This document shows positions 52,405-60,860 of a stretch of DNA of 64,000 nt, in pieces. The translations under genes and the position numbers were made by a program. The notes under the pieces were generated by a model. It did no database searches, was not told where the DNA came from, and saw only the letters and a program-made list of their open reading frames with translations. The first letter of the stretch is position 1; each line of letters begins with the position of its first letter. This stretch comes from Methylobacterium mesophilicum (lineage in GTDB: Bacteria; Pseudomonadota; Alphaproteobacteria; Rhizobiales; Beijerinckiaceae): assembly GCF_022179445.1 (NCBI RefSeq), contig NZ_BPQU01000010.1, positions 82,068 through 146,067 on the forward strand. The letters are read 5' to 3'.

Positions 52405-53526
52405 TCAGAGCATCTCGTTTGGGGCTTGAACCTGCGCGCCGCCGAACACGACGGCCTGCCGCAACGACGGTCGGGACAGGCCGTAGATCAGACGCGGCTC
52501 CACCGGTGCGCTGACCGCATCCAGGGCGGCGCGATGCTCCGGGGAAAGCATGAGATCGAGCGCGGCGATGTTGTCGGCCACCTGCTCCGGCCGGCTCACC
52601 CCCATCAGCGTCGAGGCGACACCCGATCGTCCGACCACCCAAGCGAGCGCAACGCGCGCCGGCGATTGCCCGATGGCCACCGACACCCGGCGCACACCTT
52701 CGACGATGTCCCAGTTGCGCGGCGTGAATAGGCTGTCTCCGAACGGGTTGGACCCGTCGAGACGCTTGTCGTCGGCGGGGCGCGCCTCGCCCGACTGAGC
52801 AGCATCCTTCGGCAGGCCGCCTGCCCGCGGACCCGCAGCCTCAACCGTCACGCGATCGTACTTGCCGCTCAACAGCCCGTAGGCGAGCGGCGACCATGGC
52901 ACCACGCCCATGCCGAACTCGGCAGCGAGCGGGACATGCTCGTCCTCCACCTCCCGGTTCACGAGCGCGTAGAAGTATTGCAACGCGATCGGCCCCGGCA
53001 GGCCTCGTATTGCGGCCACCGTCGCGAGCTTGGCGACGTACCACGCGGGCGTGTTCGAGAGACCCCAGTACCGGACCTTCCCGGCGCGCACGAGACCAGC
53101 CATGGTCTCCAGCAGCTCCTCCGCCGGCGTGATCCCGTCCCAAACGTGCACCCAGTAGAGATCGACGTAATCGGTCTGCAGGCGACGTAGTGAGCCTTCC
53201 AGCGCCGCGTGAACATGCTTGGCGCCGTTGCCGCCCGCGTGCGGCCCCTTGCCCGTGGCAAAGCCAGATTTCGTCGCGAGGACGATCCGGTCGCGCAAGC
53301 CGCGCTCGCCGATGAAGCGGCCGAGCATCGCCTCGCCCTCACCGCCCGCGTACACATCGGCTGTGTCGATGAAATTGCCGCCCCGCTCCAGGTAGGCATC
53401 GAACACGGCGCGGCTGCCGGCCTCGTCCAGCCCCCAGCGCGCGGTGCCGAAGGTCATGGTGCCGAGGGCGAGCGGACTGACCGCAAGGCCGGAGCGGCCG
53501 AGCGTACGGTAATGCGTGAGGTCCAT
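52405..53526 (-). CDS. Aldo/keto reductase
   Basis: The 373-residue protein is a (beta/alpha)8 aldo/keto reductase: GTMTFG near the N-terminus, catalytic Asp/Tyr in FIDTADVYAGGEGE, Lys in LATKSGF, and His in YWVHVWD. The C-terminal NADPH-binding segment (VVGRSGVASTLMGVSRPEQV) is present. I start at ATG 53526 (AGGGA upstream) where the family begins, not at 53589. It is divergent from the LysR gene at 53623, which is the likely regulator. Confidence 0.9.
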   Translation of the reverse strand: MDLTHYRTLGRSGLAVSPLALGTMTFGTARWGLDEAGSRAVFDAYLERGGNFIDTADVYAGGEGEAMLGRFIGERGLRDRIVLATKSGFATGKGPHAGGNGAKHVHAALEGSLRRLQTDYVDLYWVHVWDGITPAEELLETMAGLVRAGKVRYWGLSNTPAWYVAKLATVAAIRGLPGPIALQYFYALVNREVEDEHVPLAAEFGMGVVPWSPLAYGLLSGKYDRVTVEAAGPRAGGLPKDAAQSGEARPADDKRLDGSNPFGDSLFTPRNWDIVEGVRRVSVAIGQSPARVALAWVVGRSGVASTLMGVSRPEQVADNIAALDLMLSPEHRAALDAVSAPVEPRLIYGLSRPSLRQAVVFGGAQVQAPNEML

Positions 53527-53622
53527 TGTTGCATATCCCTGCTGATACCCCACAGGATAGAGCCGCCGTTCGTAGGCGATTAGCCCCAAACATCGGCAAG
53601 GGCTTGTGAGCGGAGTTCAGGA

Positions 53623-54525
53623 ATGCGACGGGGCACGCTCGATGATCTCGCGGCCTTCGCGGCGGTCGCGCGCACCCGCAGCTTCACGCGGGCGGCGGCC
53701 GAGCTCGGCTTGTCCCCCTCGGCGCTCAGCCACGCCGTGCGGGGGCTGGAGGAACGGCTCGGGGTCCGGCTGCTCGCGCGCACCACGCGTAGCGTCGCGC
53801 CGACGCCGGCGGGCGAGCGGCTCGTGCGTTCGCTGGCTCCGGCGCTGGCGGAGGTCGAGCGCGGGCTTGCAGCGCTTGCCGACTGGCGCGGCGCGCCGTC
53901 TGGTTCGCTGCGGCTGACGACCTTTTCCTCGGCCGCGCGCCAAGTGCTCGACCCAGCCCTGCCGCGCTTCCTCCTCGATCATCCGGCCGTCTCAGTTGAG
54001 GTCGTCATCGACGACCGCCTCACCGACATCGTCACTGCCCGTTTCGATGCCGGCATCCGCTTCGGCGAGACGGTGGAGCGCGACATGGTAGCGGTGCGGC
54101 TGGGACCGGACCTGCGCACGGTGGTGGTCGGCACACCCGCCTACTTCGCGCGCCATCCGCGGCCCGGGACGCCTGCCGACCTGGAGGCGCACAACTGCGT
54201 CAACTACCGGCTGGTCGGCGGGGGTGGATTGCTGCCGTGGGAGTTCGCGCGCGACGGCCAAGACGTGCGCGTGCGTGCAAGCGGGCAACTCACCGTCAAT
54301 GATGCGGCCCTTGGGGGGGCGGCCGTGCGGGCCGGTGCCGGGCTCGGCTACATGCTGGAGGAGGATGTGGCCGCCGACATCCAGGCGGGCCACCTCGTGC
54401 AGGTTCTGGCGGACTGGTGCACGCCCTTCCCCGGTTACCACCTCTACCATCCGAGCCAGCAGGCTACCCCGGCGCTCCGCGCCCTGATCGACGCCGTGCG
54501 TTGGGTTGAAGCACGACCTGTTTAG
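53623..54525 (+). CDS. LysR-family transcriptional regulator
   Basis: The 300-residue protein has the HTH (LDDLAAFAAVARTRSFTRAA, then AELGLSPSALSHAVRGLE) and a substrate-binding domain of the group that often controls divergent oxidoreductases (DAGIRFGETVERDMVAVRLG, then LEAHNCVNYRL). It is divergent from the aldo/keto reductase with a 96-base gap that must contain its operators. The inducer is unknown. Confidence 0.9.
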   Translation: MRRGTLDDLAAFAAVARTRSFTRAAAELGLSPSALSHAVRGLEERLGVRLLARTTRSVAPTPAGERLVRSLAPALAEVERGLAALADWRGAPSGSLRLTTFSSAARQVLDPALPRFLLDHPAVSVEVVIDDRLTDIVTARFDAGIRFGETVERDMVAVRLGPDLRTVVVGTPAYFARHPRPGTPADLEAHNCVNYRLVGGGGLLPWEFARDGQDVRVRASGQLTVNDAALGGAAVRAGAGLGYMLEEDVAADIQAGHLVQVLADWCTPFPGYHLYHPSQQATPALRALIDAVRWVEARPV

Positions 54526-54571
54526 GTCGGACACGGTCGAATGCTCCTCCGACCGCGGGGAGTTGGAGCGA

Positions 54572-55093
54572 CTACTTCGCGGCGTGAATGTTCGGCGGCC
54601 CGAGATGCTGGAGAAAATCCGGCTTGCCGAGGCTCACGCCAGCGCCGCGGAGGATCCCGTAGGCTGTTGTCACGTGGAAGAAGAAGTTCGGAAGCGCAAA
54701 GCTGGTCAGATAGGCCTGCCCACTGAAGCGGTATCCCATGCCATTCGGGAACTTCAGCTCCACCTCCCGGTTCGCGCCTGAGGCCAACGCCGCCGGATCG
54801 ATGCCTTCAATGAAGGCGATCGTCCTGGCGCAGCGCTCCTTGAGTTCGGCGAAGGTCGCCTCGACGTCGGGCATCGAGGGCGCTTCGATCCCGGCGAGCC
54901 GTGCCACCGCGTTCTTCGCACTGTCGGATGCCATTTGATACTGAGCAGGCAGAGGCTTCATGTCGGGAGCCAGCCGCTGGACGAGCAGCTCGGCTTCTGG
55001 CTTCTCCGATGCCGCTTTGTCGAGCCAAATGCTCATGTTGCGAAGCGCGTTGACGAAGACGGGGACGCTGACGTCGTAGATGCTGATGCTCAT
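54572..55093 (-). CDS. DUF1993 family protein
   Basis: A 173-residue protein with the DUF1993 pattern: YDVSVPVFVNALRNMSIWLD at the start, PLPAQYQMASDSAKNAVARLAG-type middle, and SFALPNFFFHVTTAYGILR near the end. The fold is DinB/YfiT-like four-helix; function is unknown. GGGAG precedes ATG 55093. It converges on the LysR gene. Confidence 0.88.
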   Translation of the reverse strand: MSISIYDVSVPVFVNALRNMSIWLDKAASEKPEAELLVQRLAPDMKPLPAQYQMASDSAKNAVARLAGIEAPSMPDVEATFAELKERCARTIAFIEGIDPAALASGANREVELKFPNGMGYRFSGQAYLTSFALPNFFFHVTTAYGILRGAGVSLGKPDFLQHLGPPNIHAAK

Positions 55094-55179
55094 CTGGGCT
55101 CCCTAAGGCACCTGCTATAAAAGACGCGGTGAGAAGGCGCACACCGCAAAAGGGTGCATCGAACGAAGACGCTAGACCG

Positions 55180-55300
55180 CCGACGAACGGCCGCTTCGGA
55201 GAAGCGACGGGAGGGGTCCGGGCGGCTAGGTTGGGTCGAAAGCAGTCCATCTGCTTTCGCCGGCGGCTCGTCCGAAGCGGTCCTGCCTTTCTCCATGAAG
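55180..55300. repeat. Dispersed repeat copy with hairpin
   Basis: GGTCCGGGCGGCTAGGTTGG (55215-55234 region) is followed by GAAAGCAG, five bases, CTGCTTTC, a perfect 8-bp stem, then CGTCCGAAGCGGTCCTGCC. It matches the segments at 38031-38120 and, less well, 12744-12800, and lies just upstream of DUF1993. Probably a small noncoding interspersed element. Confidence 0.55.
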
Positions 55301-55339
55301 TGCGCCTGCCTGCGCGCTCGCGCTCGTCGGGTCAGAGGA

Positions 55340-56629
55340 CTATGCGGCAGTTACCGTCAGAAGCTCCTCGATACGCGTCGTGTAGCGCGGCGAGCGCATC
55401 TCGAATTTCGTCGACCATCCCCGTGCCGGCGCGAACCCGGCGGCGGCGGGCACCACGGTCCCGCGACCAAAGCGTATGTTGCAGGCATCGAGCGCCGACA
55501 TCAGCGCCGCGCCGTGCTCGCGGTCAAACTGGCCAAGGCCCGGGATGGCCCGCTGCGACGCTGTCAACAGTACGAGGTCGGTCGTGACCAAACCGGATTT
55601 CGAGTAGCGGAAGCCGTCGCGCCAGATCTTCCGCACGCCGTGCAAGCAGGCCTTCACGAGGACCAGCCCATCGTTTGAGGCTTCCGGCAGGGTAATCACC
55701 GTCGAGACCGACCTCTGCGGCCGGTCGCGGTCGTGCTTTGAAGTGTGGAAGAAGACCGTTACGTGGTCGGTGCCGAGCCCCTCGCGCCTGAGCTTTTCCC
55801 CGAGCCGGGTCGCGTGCGCCGCAATCGACTGTTCCATGGTAGCGAGGTCCTCGACCCGATCTGAGAAGCTCCGGGTCACCGCGCATCCCTTCCGCGTCGG
55901 CGCCATCTCCTCCAAGTCGAGGCAGGCCTCGCCACGAAGCTCGCGCACGAGCCGCTCTCCCACCACGGTCAGGGCCTTGCGGGCGGCCCGGGCGTCGAGA
56001 TCGCGAACGTCCGCCGCGCTTTCGCAGCCAAGGGCCTGCAGCTTGCGGGCGTTCGCCGGTCCGACGCCCCAGATGTCTTCTGGCGGGATGCGCACCATCC
56101 AGTGCTCGTACTGGACCGGGTCGGTCAGGTCGCAGACCCAGCCGAGCTCCGGCACCTTCTTGGCGACGTGGTTGGCGAGCTTGGCCAGCGTCTTGGTCGG
56201 GCCGATTCCGACGCAGGTCGGGATGCCCGTCCAGGCCCGCACGGTCTCGCGCATGTCCCGGGCGAGCGATACCCGATCCCGCTCCCGGACGTCGGAGAGG
56301 TCGAGGAAGCTCTCGTCGATGGAGTAGATCTCGATGCGCGGCGAGAAGCGCCGGTAGACCGTATTCACCCGGGCCGACATGTCGCCATAGAGGGCGTAGT
56401 TCGACGAGTAGACCCTGACACCTTGGGCGCGGCACATCTGCCGGATCTTGAAGTATGGTTCTCCCATGCGGATGCCGAGGGCCTTTGCCTCTGCGGTGCG
56501 AGCGATGGCGCAGCCATCGTTGTTCGAGAGCACGATGACCGGCGCGCGGGCCAGCTTGGCATCGAAGACGCGCTCGCACGAGCAGTAGAAACTGTTGCCG
56601 TCCGAGAGGGCGTAGGCCCGGGCGCTCAC
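55340..56629 (-). CDS. umuC: DNA polymerase V catalytic subunit UmuC
   Basis: The 429-residue Y-family polymerase has the catalytic segments ALSDGNSFYCSCERVF, VLSNNDGCAIARTAEAK and YSIDESFLDLSD (carboxylates), a helix-hairpin-helix (WGVGPANARKL) and little-finger domain. It copies damaged DNA after activation of UmuD. The start is GTG 56629, overlapping the umuD stop by four bases. Plasmid-borne umuDC operons are common and fit the accessory setting. Confidence 0.95.
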   Translation of the reverse strand: MSARAYALSDGNSFYCSCERVFDAKLARAPVIVLSNNDGCAIARTAEAKALGIRMGEPYFKIRQMCRAQGVRVYSSNYALYGDMSARVNTVYRRFSPRIEIYSIDESFLDLSDVRERDRVSLARDMRETVRAWTGIPTCVGIGPTKTLAKLANHVAKKVPELGWVCDLTDPVQYEHWMVRIPPEDIWGVGPANARKLQALGCESAADVRDLDARAARKALTVVGERLVRELRGEACLDLEEMAPTRKGCAVTRSFSDRVEDLATMEQSIAAHATRLGEKLRREGLGTDHVTVFFHTSKHDRDRPQRSVSTVITLPEASNDGLVLVKACLHGVRKIWRDGFRYSKSGLVTTDLVLLTASQRAIPGLGQFDREHGAALMSALDACNIRFGRGTVVPAAAGFAPARGWSTKFEMRSPRYTTRIEELLTVTAA

Positions 56630-57054
56630 TCGCTGCGGCGCCTCGGATTGATCGAGCCTGAGACGACGCCCCAGACCTCGACCTCGGCGCCGGGCGAAAG
56701 TTGGAACTCTGGGAAGCGAGGGTTGGCGAAAGACAGCGAGATGCGCGGACCTTGGCGACGCCAGACCTTGAACGAGCGTTCGCCGTCGATGTCGACCACA
56801 ACGATGTCGCCGTTTCGCGGGGTGAGCGAGCGGTCGACCACGGCGAGGTCCCCGTCGAACAGCTTGGCGAGCATCATACTGTCACCGGCCACCCGCACCA
56901 GGAAGGTCGCGGGTCGGTTCGCGATGAGCAGGCGCTGCAGGTCGATTTCTTCCTCGATGAAGTCGTCCGCGGGGCTGGGAAACCCTGCCCGGACCGGTTG
57001 GGCCAAGAGTGGCACCGGCATGGGAAGGCCAATGGTGATGCCGCTGGCTTGCAT
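56626..57054 (-). CDS. umuD: UmuD-type S24 peptidase
   Basis: The 142-residue protein has the self-cleavage site A23-G24 (VRAGFPSPADDF), catalytic Ser59 (VAGDSM) and Lys96 (ERSFKVWRR), all as in UmuD. RecA-stimulated cleavage yields UmuD', which activates UmuC. It starts at ATG 57054, 23 bases downstream in transcription of a LexA box at 57078-57092, and is followed by umuC with a 4-base overlap. Confidence 0.95.
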   Translation of the reverse strand: MQASGITIGLPMPVPLLAQPVRAGFPSPADDFIEEEIDLQRLLIANRPATFLVRVAGDSMMLAKLFDGDLAVVDRSLTPRNGDIVVVDIDGERSFKVWRRQGPRISLSFANPRFPEFQLSPGAEVEVWGVVSGSINPRRRSE

Positions 57055-57077
57055 GATCTCGCTCCGCGAATCTGACG

Positions 57078-57092
57078 GAACAAATTAGGAAC
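57078..57092 (-). promoter_or_regulatory. LexA (SOS) box
   Basis: On the minus strand GTTCCTAATTTGTTC is a perfect GTTC-N7-GTTC, the LexA-binding sequence of alphaproteobacteria. It lies 24 bases upstream of the umuD ATG and indicates damage-induced control of umuDC. Confidence 0.9.
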
Positions 57093-57230
57093 ATCGGGGC
57101 CCGGTTCCGCGCAAGCGGCCGCGCTTGCGACAACAGGCGGGTGTGGACGCCTGTGGACAACGGGGATTGGCTCTTGCGATGGCGCCGCTTTCCAAGCGGC
57201 CTCACTTCGCATCGAGCCGGAGGAACACCG

Positions 57231-57698
57231 TTGAGGCTCACCGTCTACATGCTCACGGCCTTGGCCGTTTCTGGGATGCCGACACTGGCGGCAGGGGACT
57301 TCCCCCTCGCGTCCTGCAAGGGCTGGAACGGCACGGTCGTCGAGCGGGATGGCATCGACACCGCGCGGGCCACGATGCGCGGCATCGTCGCCAAGGCCGA
57401 TCTGCAAGAGTATTGCGAACGCGACCCCGGTGGGGAGACCAAGCAGTACGGGGGCAAGCTTACGACGGCACAATGCGTCGTGAAATATCTACGGAGCGAG
57501 GGCCGGGCCACGATGACGGCCGAGGCGAACTGCCGGGCGGGTACGGTCGCCTATCGCTACGGGGACCGTCAGGCCGGGAGGACACGTTTTCCCCAAGGCG
57601 CCGATACCGATACGTCGTGCGCTTCGGGCATGCCGCCCTTGATCGAGCAGTTTAAGATGCTGTGCCCCGCCGCGGCCAAGAGGCTGAAGGTCGAATAG
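57231..57698 (+). CDS. Secreted hypothetical protein with conserved cysteines
   Basis: The 155-residue precursor begins at TTG 57231 (GGAGGA 7 bases upstream) with a signal peptide (LTALAVSGMPTLAAG). The mature part has six cysteines (FPLASCKGW, EYCERD, AQCVVKYL, ANCRAG, SCASG, MLCPAA), which could form disulfides in the periplasm. I do not recognise a family. It is divergent from umuD and stands alone; ATG 57249 is an alternative start but would shorten the signal. Confidence 0.65.
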   Translation: MRLTVYMLTALAVSGMPTLAAGDFPLASCKGWNGTVVERDGIDTARATMRGIVAKADLQEYCERDPGGETKQYGGKLTTAQCVVKYLRSEGRATMTAEANCRAGTVAYRYGDRQAGRTRFPQGADTDTSCASGMPPLIEQFKMLCPAAAKRLKVE

Positions 57699-57844
57699 CC
57701 GGGCCTGCCCCGGTATCAGGCCATCCTTAGGTCTCGCGGTATATGCCGAGCTCGGTGACCTCGTGCTGCCTGTGGGCATCTCAGGTCGGGGCCTTGCGGC
57801 GCAGCCAACGCTAAGCTTTCCTGGCGTTCCTGCATTTTTGTCTC

Positions 57845-57965
57845 CATCGCGACGGGGGCCGGCTCGCCCGGTTGCCCGGGGTGGTGGAGCGGCGGCACGG
57901 TCGTGGCGCGAGCCATGATCAGGGCCGTTCGGATAGGGCCGAAAGGTACCTCCGGAGAGGGCAGA
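57845..57965 (+). repeat. 121-bp direct repeat, copy 1
   Basis: Runs from CATCGCGACGGGGG to GAGAGGGCAGA and is identical to copy 2 (58219-58339) except at two adjacent bases: AA at 57953-57954 against TT at 58317-58318. The short GGCGTTCCTG precedes both copies. Confidence 0.9.
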
Positions 57966-58218
57966 CCTGTCCTGTTCGACCTAAGACTAGCCGCAACCTT
58001 ATCTCTCGATGGGACCTGTTGGGCGGCTGGACGAATTTTTTCGCGGGCGGGGCGGGGTTGCGCGGGCATCGGAGGCTTGCGCGCCGGCCAAAAACGGTAA
58101 CGTGGCTGGAGGGCGGAGACGATGCGCGACGCGACAAGCAAAAACGTGCCAGCCGGAAGGCGGCGCGAACCGGCGGGCGACGTCTAACGGCGTTCCTGGC
58201 GGGGATCTCTTTCGCTCT

Positions 58219-58339
58219 CATCGCGACGGGGGCCGGCTCGCCCGGTTGCCCGGGGTGGTGGAGCGGCGGCACGGTCGTGGCGCGAGCCATGATCAGGGCC
58301 GTTCGGATAGGGCCGATTGGTACCTCCGGAGAGGGCAGA
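58219..58339 (+). repeat. 121-bp direct repeat, copy 2, next to the reverse transcriptase
   Basis: It ends 58 bases before the RT ATG. Internal complementarity includes GGCTCGCC with GGCGCGAGCC and a CCTC-CGGA-GAGG hairpin, so the transcript may fold. One frame is open across both copies and encodes the same 40-residue peptide with one changed codon (AAA, Lys, to ATT, Ile). Confidence 0.9.
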
Positions 58340-58397
58340 GCCTGGTCGGACGGGTATGGGTGGAACAACAGGGCCCCAACACCAGAGGTTGCTTAAC

Positions 58398-59825
58398 ATG
58401 GCCGGGTCGCTGCTCCTGAAGCAGGTTCGCAGTCGGCCGAACCTTGAGCGCGCCTGGCGGAAGATCGAAGAGAACGGCCGGCTCTCCAAGTCGGAGACGG
58501 TGAGTTCGGAGATCGAGGCGTTTCGCGAGAAAGCGTCCTCGAAGCTTCAGTCGCTGGGCGACCGCCTGCGACGTGGCACGTATCGCTTCCCGCCTGCCAG
58601 GGCGGTCCCGATCCCGAAAGGCGACAAGCGGGACCGGATGAACATCCGTCCCATCGTGATTGCGACCGTCGAGGCCCGCATCGTCCAGCGGTCGCTCCTC
58701 GGTGTGCTGACGGGCATTTCCGACCTGAAGCCGTACTTCGAGAACCCGAACAGTTTCGGGGGTATCAGGAAGGCGGAGGGGCAGCCCCTCGCCGCCGTGC
58801 CGGCCGCAATCCAGGAGGTCCTGACCGCCATAGGAGGTGGTGCCGCCTACGTGTCCTGCGCCGACATCAGCGGCTTCTTCACGAGGATCTCCAAATCCGC
58901 GGTCACGGACATCATCGCCGAAGTGGTGGGGGACCCCGACTTCATGGCGCTGTTCTCGGACGCCGTGAAGGTCGAGCTCAGCAACATGGCCGACCTGCGG
59001 GAGCGCGCAGCCAAGTTCCCCATTCACGATATCGGCGTCGCACAGGGCAACTCCCTCTCGCCGCTCCTGGGAAATTTGATTCTCCACCGGTTCGACAGAA
59101 TCATGAACGAGGGCGATTGCCGCTGCATTCGCTACATCGACGACTTCATCGTCCTCGCCCCAACCAGAAAGGCGGCCGCCGCCAGGATGCGCCGTGCATC
59201 CCGCCATCTCGCTTCCCTCGGCATGAGCCTTTCCGCGGAGAAGACGCATGCGGAGCCGCAGCGCGTCGCCGACGGCTTCGAGTTCCTGGGGATCGAGTTG
59301 AGGAACGGCTTCATCCGCCCCACGACCAAGGCACGCAACAGGCTCATCAAGTCCTTGGAGGAGACGCTCCGGGAGAGCAGCGTGGCTTTCCGGGCGCGCA
59401 GGCATGGCTCGCCCCTTCCCAAATCCCAGTCCCTGCTTGCGACCCTGCGGCGGGTGGACGGTGCCGTCATGGGCTGGGGAAGGCACTACGGGTTCTGCAA
59501 CGACGAAGCAGCCTTCGCCCAACTCGACGCCGACATCACGAGGATGCTTAGGTCGTACATCGGCATCTACTCGGATGAACGCGCCTCGGCCTGTGACGTC
59601 GGCCGCCGTTCCCTGCTTGGCATCGAGGCGCTTGCGGACATGCCGCGCGAGCCTTTCGTCTGGCCCGCGGCTCGCGAGGTCAAGCGGGGGATCATCGACC
59701 TGCGCCCGTCCCCGCCCACTGATCTGGCCCCGACGCCGGAAATCGACGTCGCTGCGGTGGTGGCCGCTCGGGAGACCAATCAGCCCCTGGAGATCGCGGC
59801 AGGGAGCCTGGGCGTGCACGCCTGA
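58398..59825 (+). CDS. Free-standing reverse transcriptase (group II-like)
   Basis: The 475-residue protein has RT motifs in order: IPKGDKRDRMNIRPIVIATV, ARIVQRSL, first catalytic Asp156 (SCADISGFF), AQGNSLSPLLGN (215-226), YIDDF (246-250) with the catalytic pair, SAEKT and FLGIEL. After it comes a thumb/maturase-like helical region (VMGWGRHYGFCND) and about 100 residues of unknown type. It resembles group II intron RTs but lacks the GxDG of domain 0, an endonuclease domain and any surrounding ribozyme. I prefer ATG 58398 to the in-frame upstream TTG. A role as a defence or cellular RT is plausible but not proven. Confidence 0.8.
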   Translation: MAGSLLLKQVRSRPNLERAWRKIEENGRLSKSETVSSEIEAFREKASSKLQSLGDRLRRGTYRFPPARAVPIPKGDKRDRMNIRPIVIATVEARIVQRSLLGVLTGISDLKPYFENPNSFGGIRKAEGQPLAAVPAAIQEVLTAIGGGAAYVSCADISGFFTRISKSAVTDIIAEVVGDPDFMALFSDAVKVELSNMADLRERAAKFPIHDIGVAQGNSLSPLLGNLILHRFDRIMNEGDCRCIRYIDDFIVLAPTRKAAAARMRRASRHLASLGMSLSAEKTHAEPQRVADGFEFLGIELRNGFIRPTTKARNRLIKSLEETLRESSVAFRARRHGSPLPKSQSLLATLRRVDGAVMGWGRHYGFCNDEAAFAQLDADITRMLRSYIGIYSDERASACDVGRRSLLGIEALADMPREPFVWPAAREVKRGIIDLRPSPPTDLAPTPEIDVAAVVAARETNQPLEIAAGSLGVHA

Positions 59826-59895
59826 CGCTGACGCTCACTTGCGGCGCTCGGCGCTTCGCCCGGGTCGAGCGCGTTTGACCGGGACGACCGGGATC

Positions 59896-60447
59896 TTAGC
59901 CGACCGAGTGGTTCTCCGATGTGGCGGCCATTCGCTTCAGGATTGCCTCCAGCCGCACGGGGGCCCAGCCCCAGCAATCGACGCCGACGTCCAGGCTTGT
60001 CCGGGTGCCGGGCAGGCTGCCGTGCGAGTGGCCGTAGAGGTGCAGGTCTCCGTGCCGTTCGTGCGGCCAGGTCCGGTGTGCGTAGTGGCTGCACCAGATC
60101 GCCTAGGGCTTGGGCATGCCTGGGTCCTGGACGAAGACGCGCTGCACGTCGACGATAGGCCCGTCCCAGTCGAGTTGCTCGCCGAGCGCGTCATGGTTGC
60201 CGCGGACGAGACGGATTCGCCCATTCAGCCGAGCCTTGATCGAAGCCGCGTAAGCGAGGTCGCACCGGTAGGCGAAGTCGCCGAGGTGCCAGACGATATC
60301 GGTCGGCCTGACGACCGCGTTCCAGGCCGTGACCAGGGCCTCGTCGTGCTCCGCGACGGTGGCGAACGGGCGGGGCCGGTCCATCGTCGGCTTGAGGATC
60401 GAGGCGTGCCCGAAGTGGCTGTCGCTACTGAAGAACGTGTTAGGCAT
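59896..60447 (-). pseudogene. Metallophosphoesterase broken by a TAG codon
   Basis: From ATG 60447 the frame reads FFSSDSHFGHASILKP, HLGDFAYR and LVRGNHDAL, the calcineurin-like metal motifs, then meets TAG at 60103-60105 (codon 115). The same frame continues with WCSHYAHRTWPHERHGDLHL and GHSHGSLPGT, then DVGVDCWGW, and ends at TAA 59896, so the only visible lesion is one stop. The full 184-codon product is the usual size. The truncated protein lacks the GHSH metal ligands. Confidence 0.85.
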
Positions 60448-60860
60448 GAAGCCTCCGAAATCGGCGGAGGCCGAGCCTATGCTGCGGCGCTCCGCGGTCA
60501 GCGGGATGGGTGGGGCGCGGCGGCTATCATGAGGTCGATGCTTTCGGCTTGGCGGGAGGGCGCATCTGGGAAAGGCCGAGGTCGTCCGCAAGGGCAGCCA
60601 CGCCGTTCCGGGACTGGAAGTGGCCTGAGAGGGACGCTGTCCGAAGTTGTGCGCCTCGGCATGACAATAGGCCCCGACATGCTGATGTCATGGCCGCCGC
60701 TTTCAGGGCCGCTTCGCCTTCCGAGCATACATTCGAATAGGCAGGGCGGAAGGCCCGCAATGGGTCAAAAAGCAGGCCCTCGGATGTTCGAGCGGCGAAC
60801 GCATGTAGCGGGGCCGGGATCGAACCAGCGTCCAGGCGTCACCGCAATCAGTCTCGTCCC
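60448..60860. other. Intergenic region with a tRNA-3'-end-like sequence
   Basis: No gene found. On the minus strand 60829-60801 reads GCTGGTTCGATCCCGGC followed by CCCGCTACA, which looks like a T-arm and acceptor strand, but no matching 5' half or anticodon arm lies upstream. It might be an attachment-site remnant. Confidence 0.35.

Larger units (their letters stand above)
57699..58397 (+). other. Upstream region of the reverse transcriptase holding the two repeats; possible ncRNA
   Basis: About 700 bases without an accepted gene. It has copy 1, a 253-bp spacer (57966-58218) and copy 2. The spacer includes an AATTTTTTCGCG run (58035-58046) and is otherwise GC-rich. In the frame of the shared peptide, sequence before copy 2 reads RRLTAFLAGISFALIATGAG, membrane-helix-like, and ends in TAA at 58394-58396 two bases before the RT ATG, but no good start codon was found. 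Several defence RTs use a noncoding RNA encoded just upstream; this region is the place to look for one. Confidence 0.4.

Noticed and set aside
57845..59825. Diversity-generating retroelement (template and variable repeats with RT)
   Set aside because: The RT has an AQG...SP motif instead of the DGR-type motif, no target gene with a variable 3' end and no Avd-like gene is present, and only two bases differ.
58398..59825. Group II intron
   Set aside because: I see no domain V-like RNA hairpin after the RT and no intron boundaries, and the protein lacks GxDG and an HNH domain.
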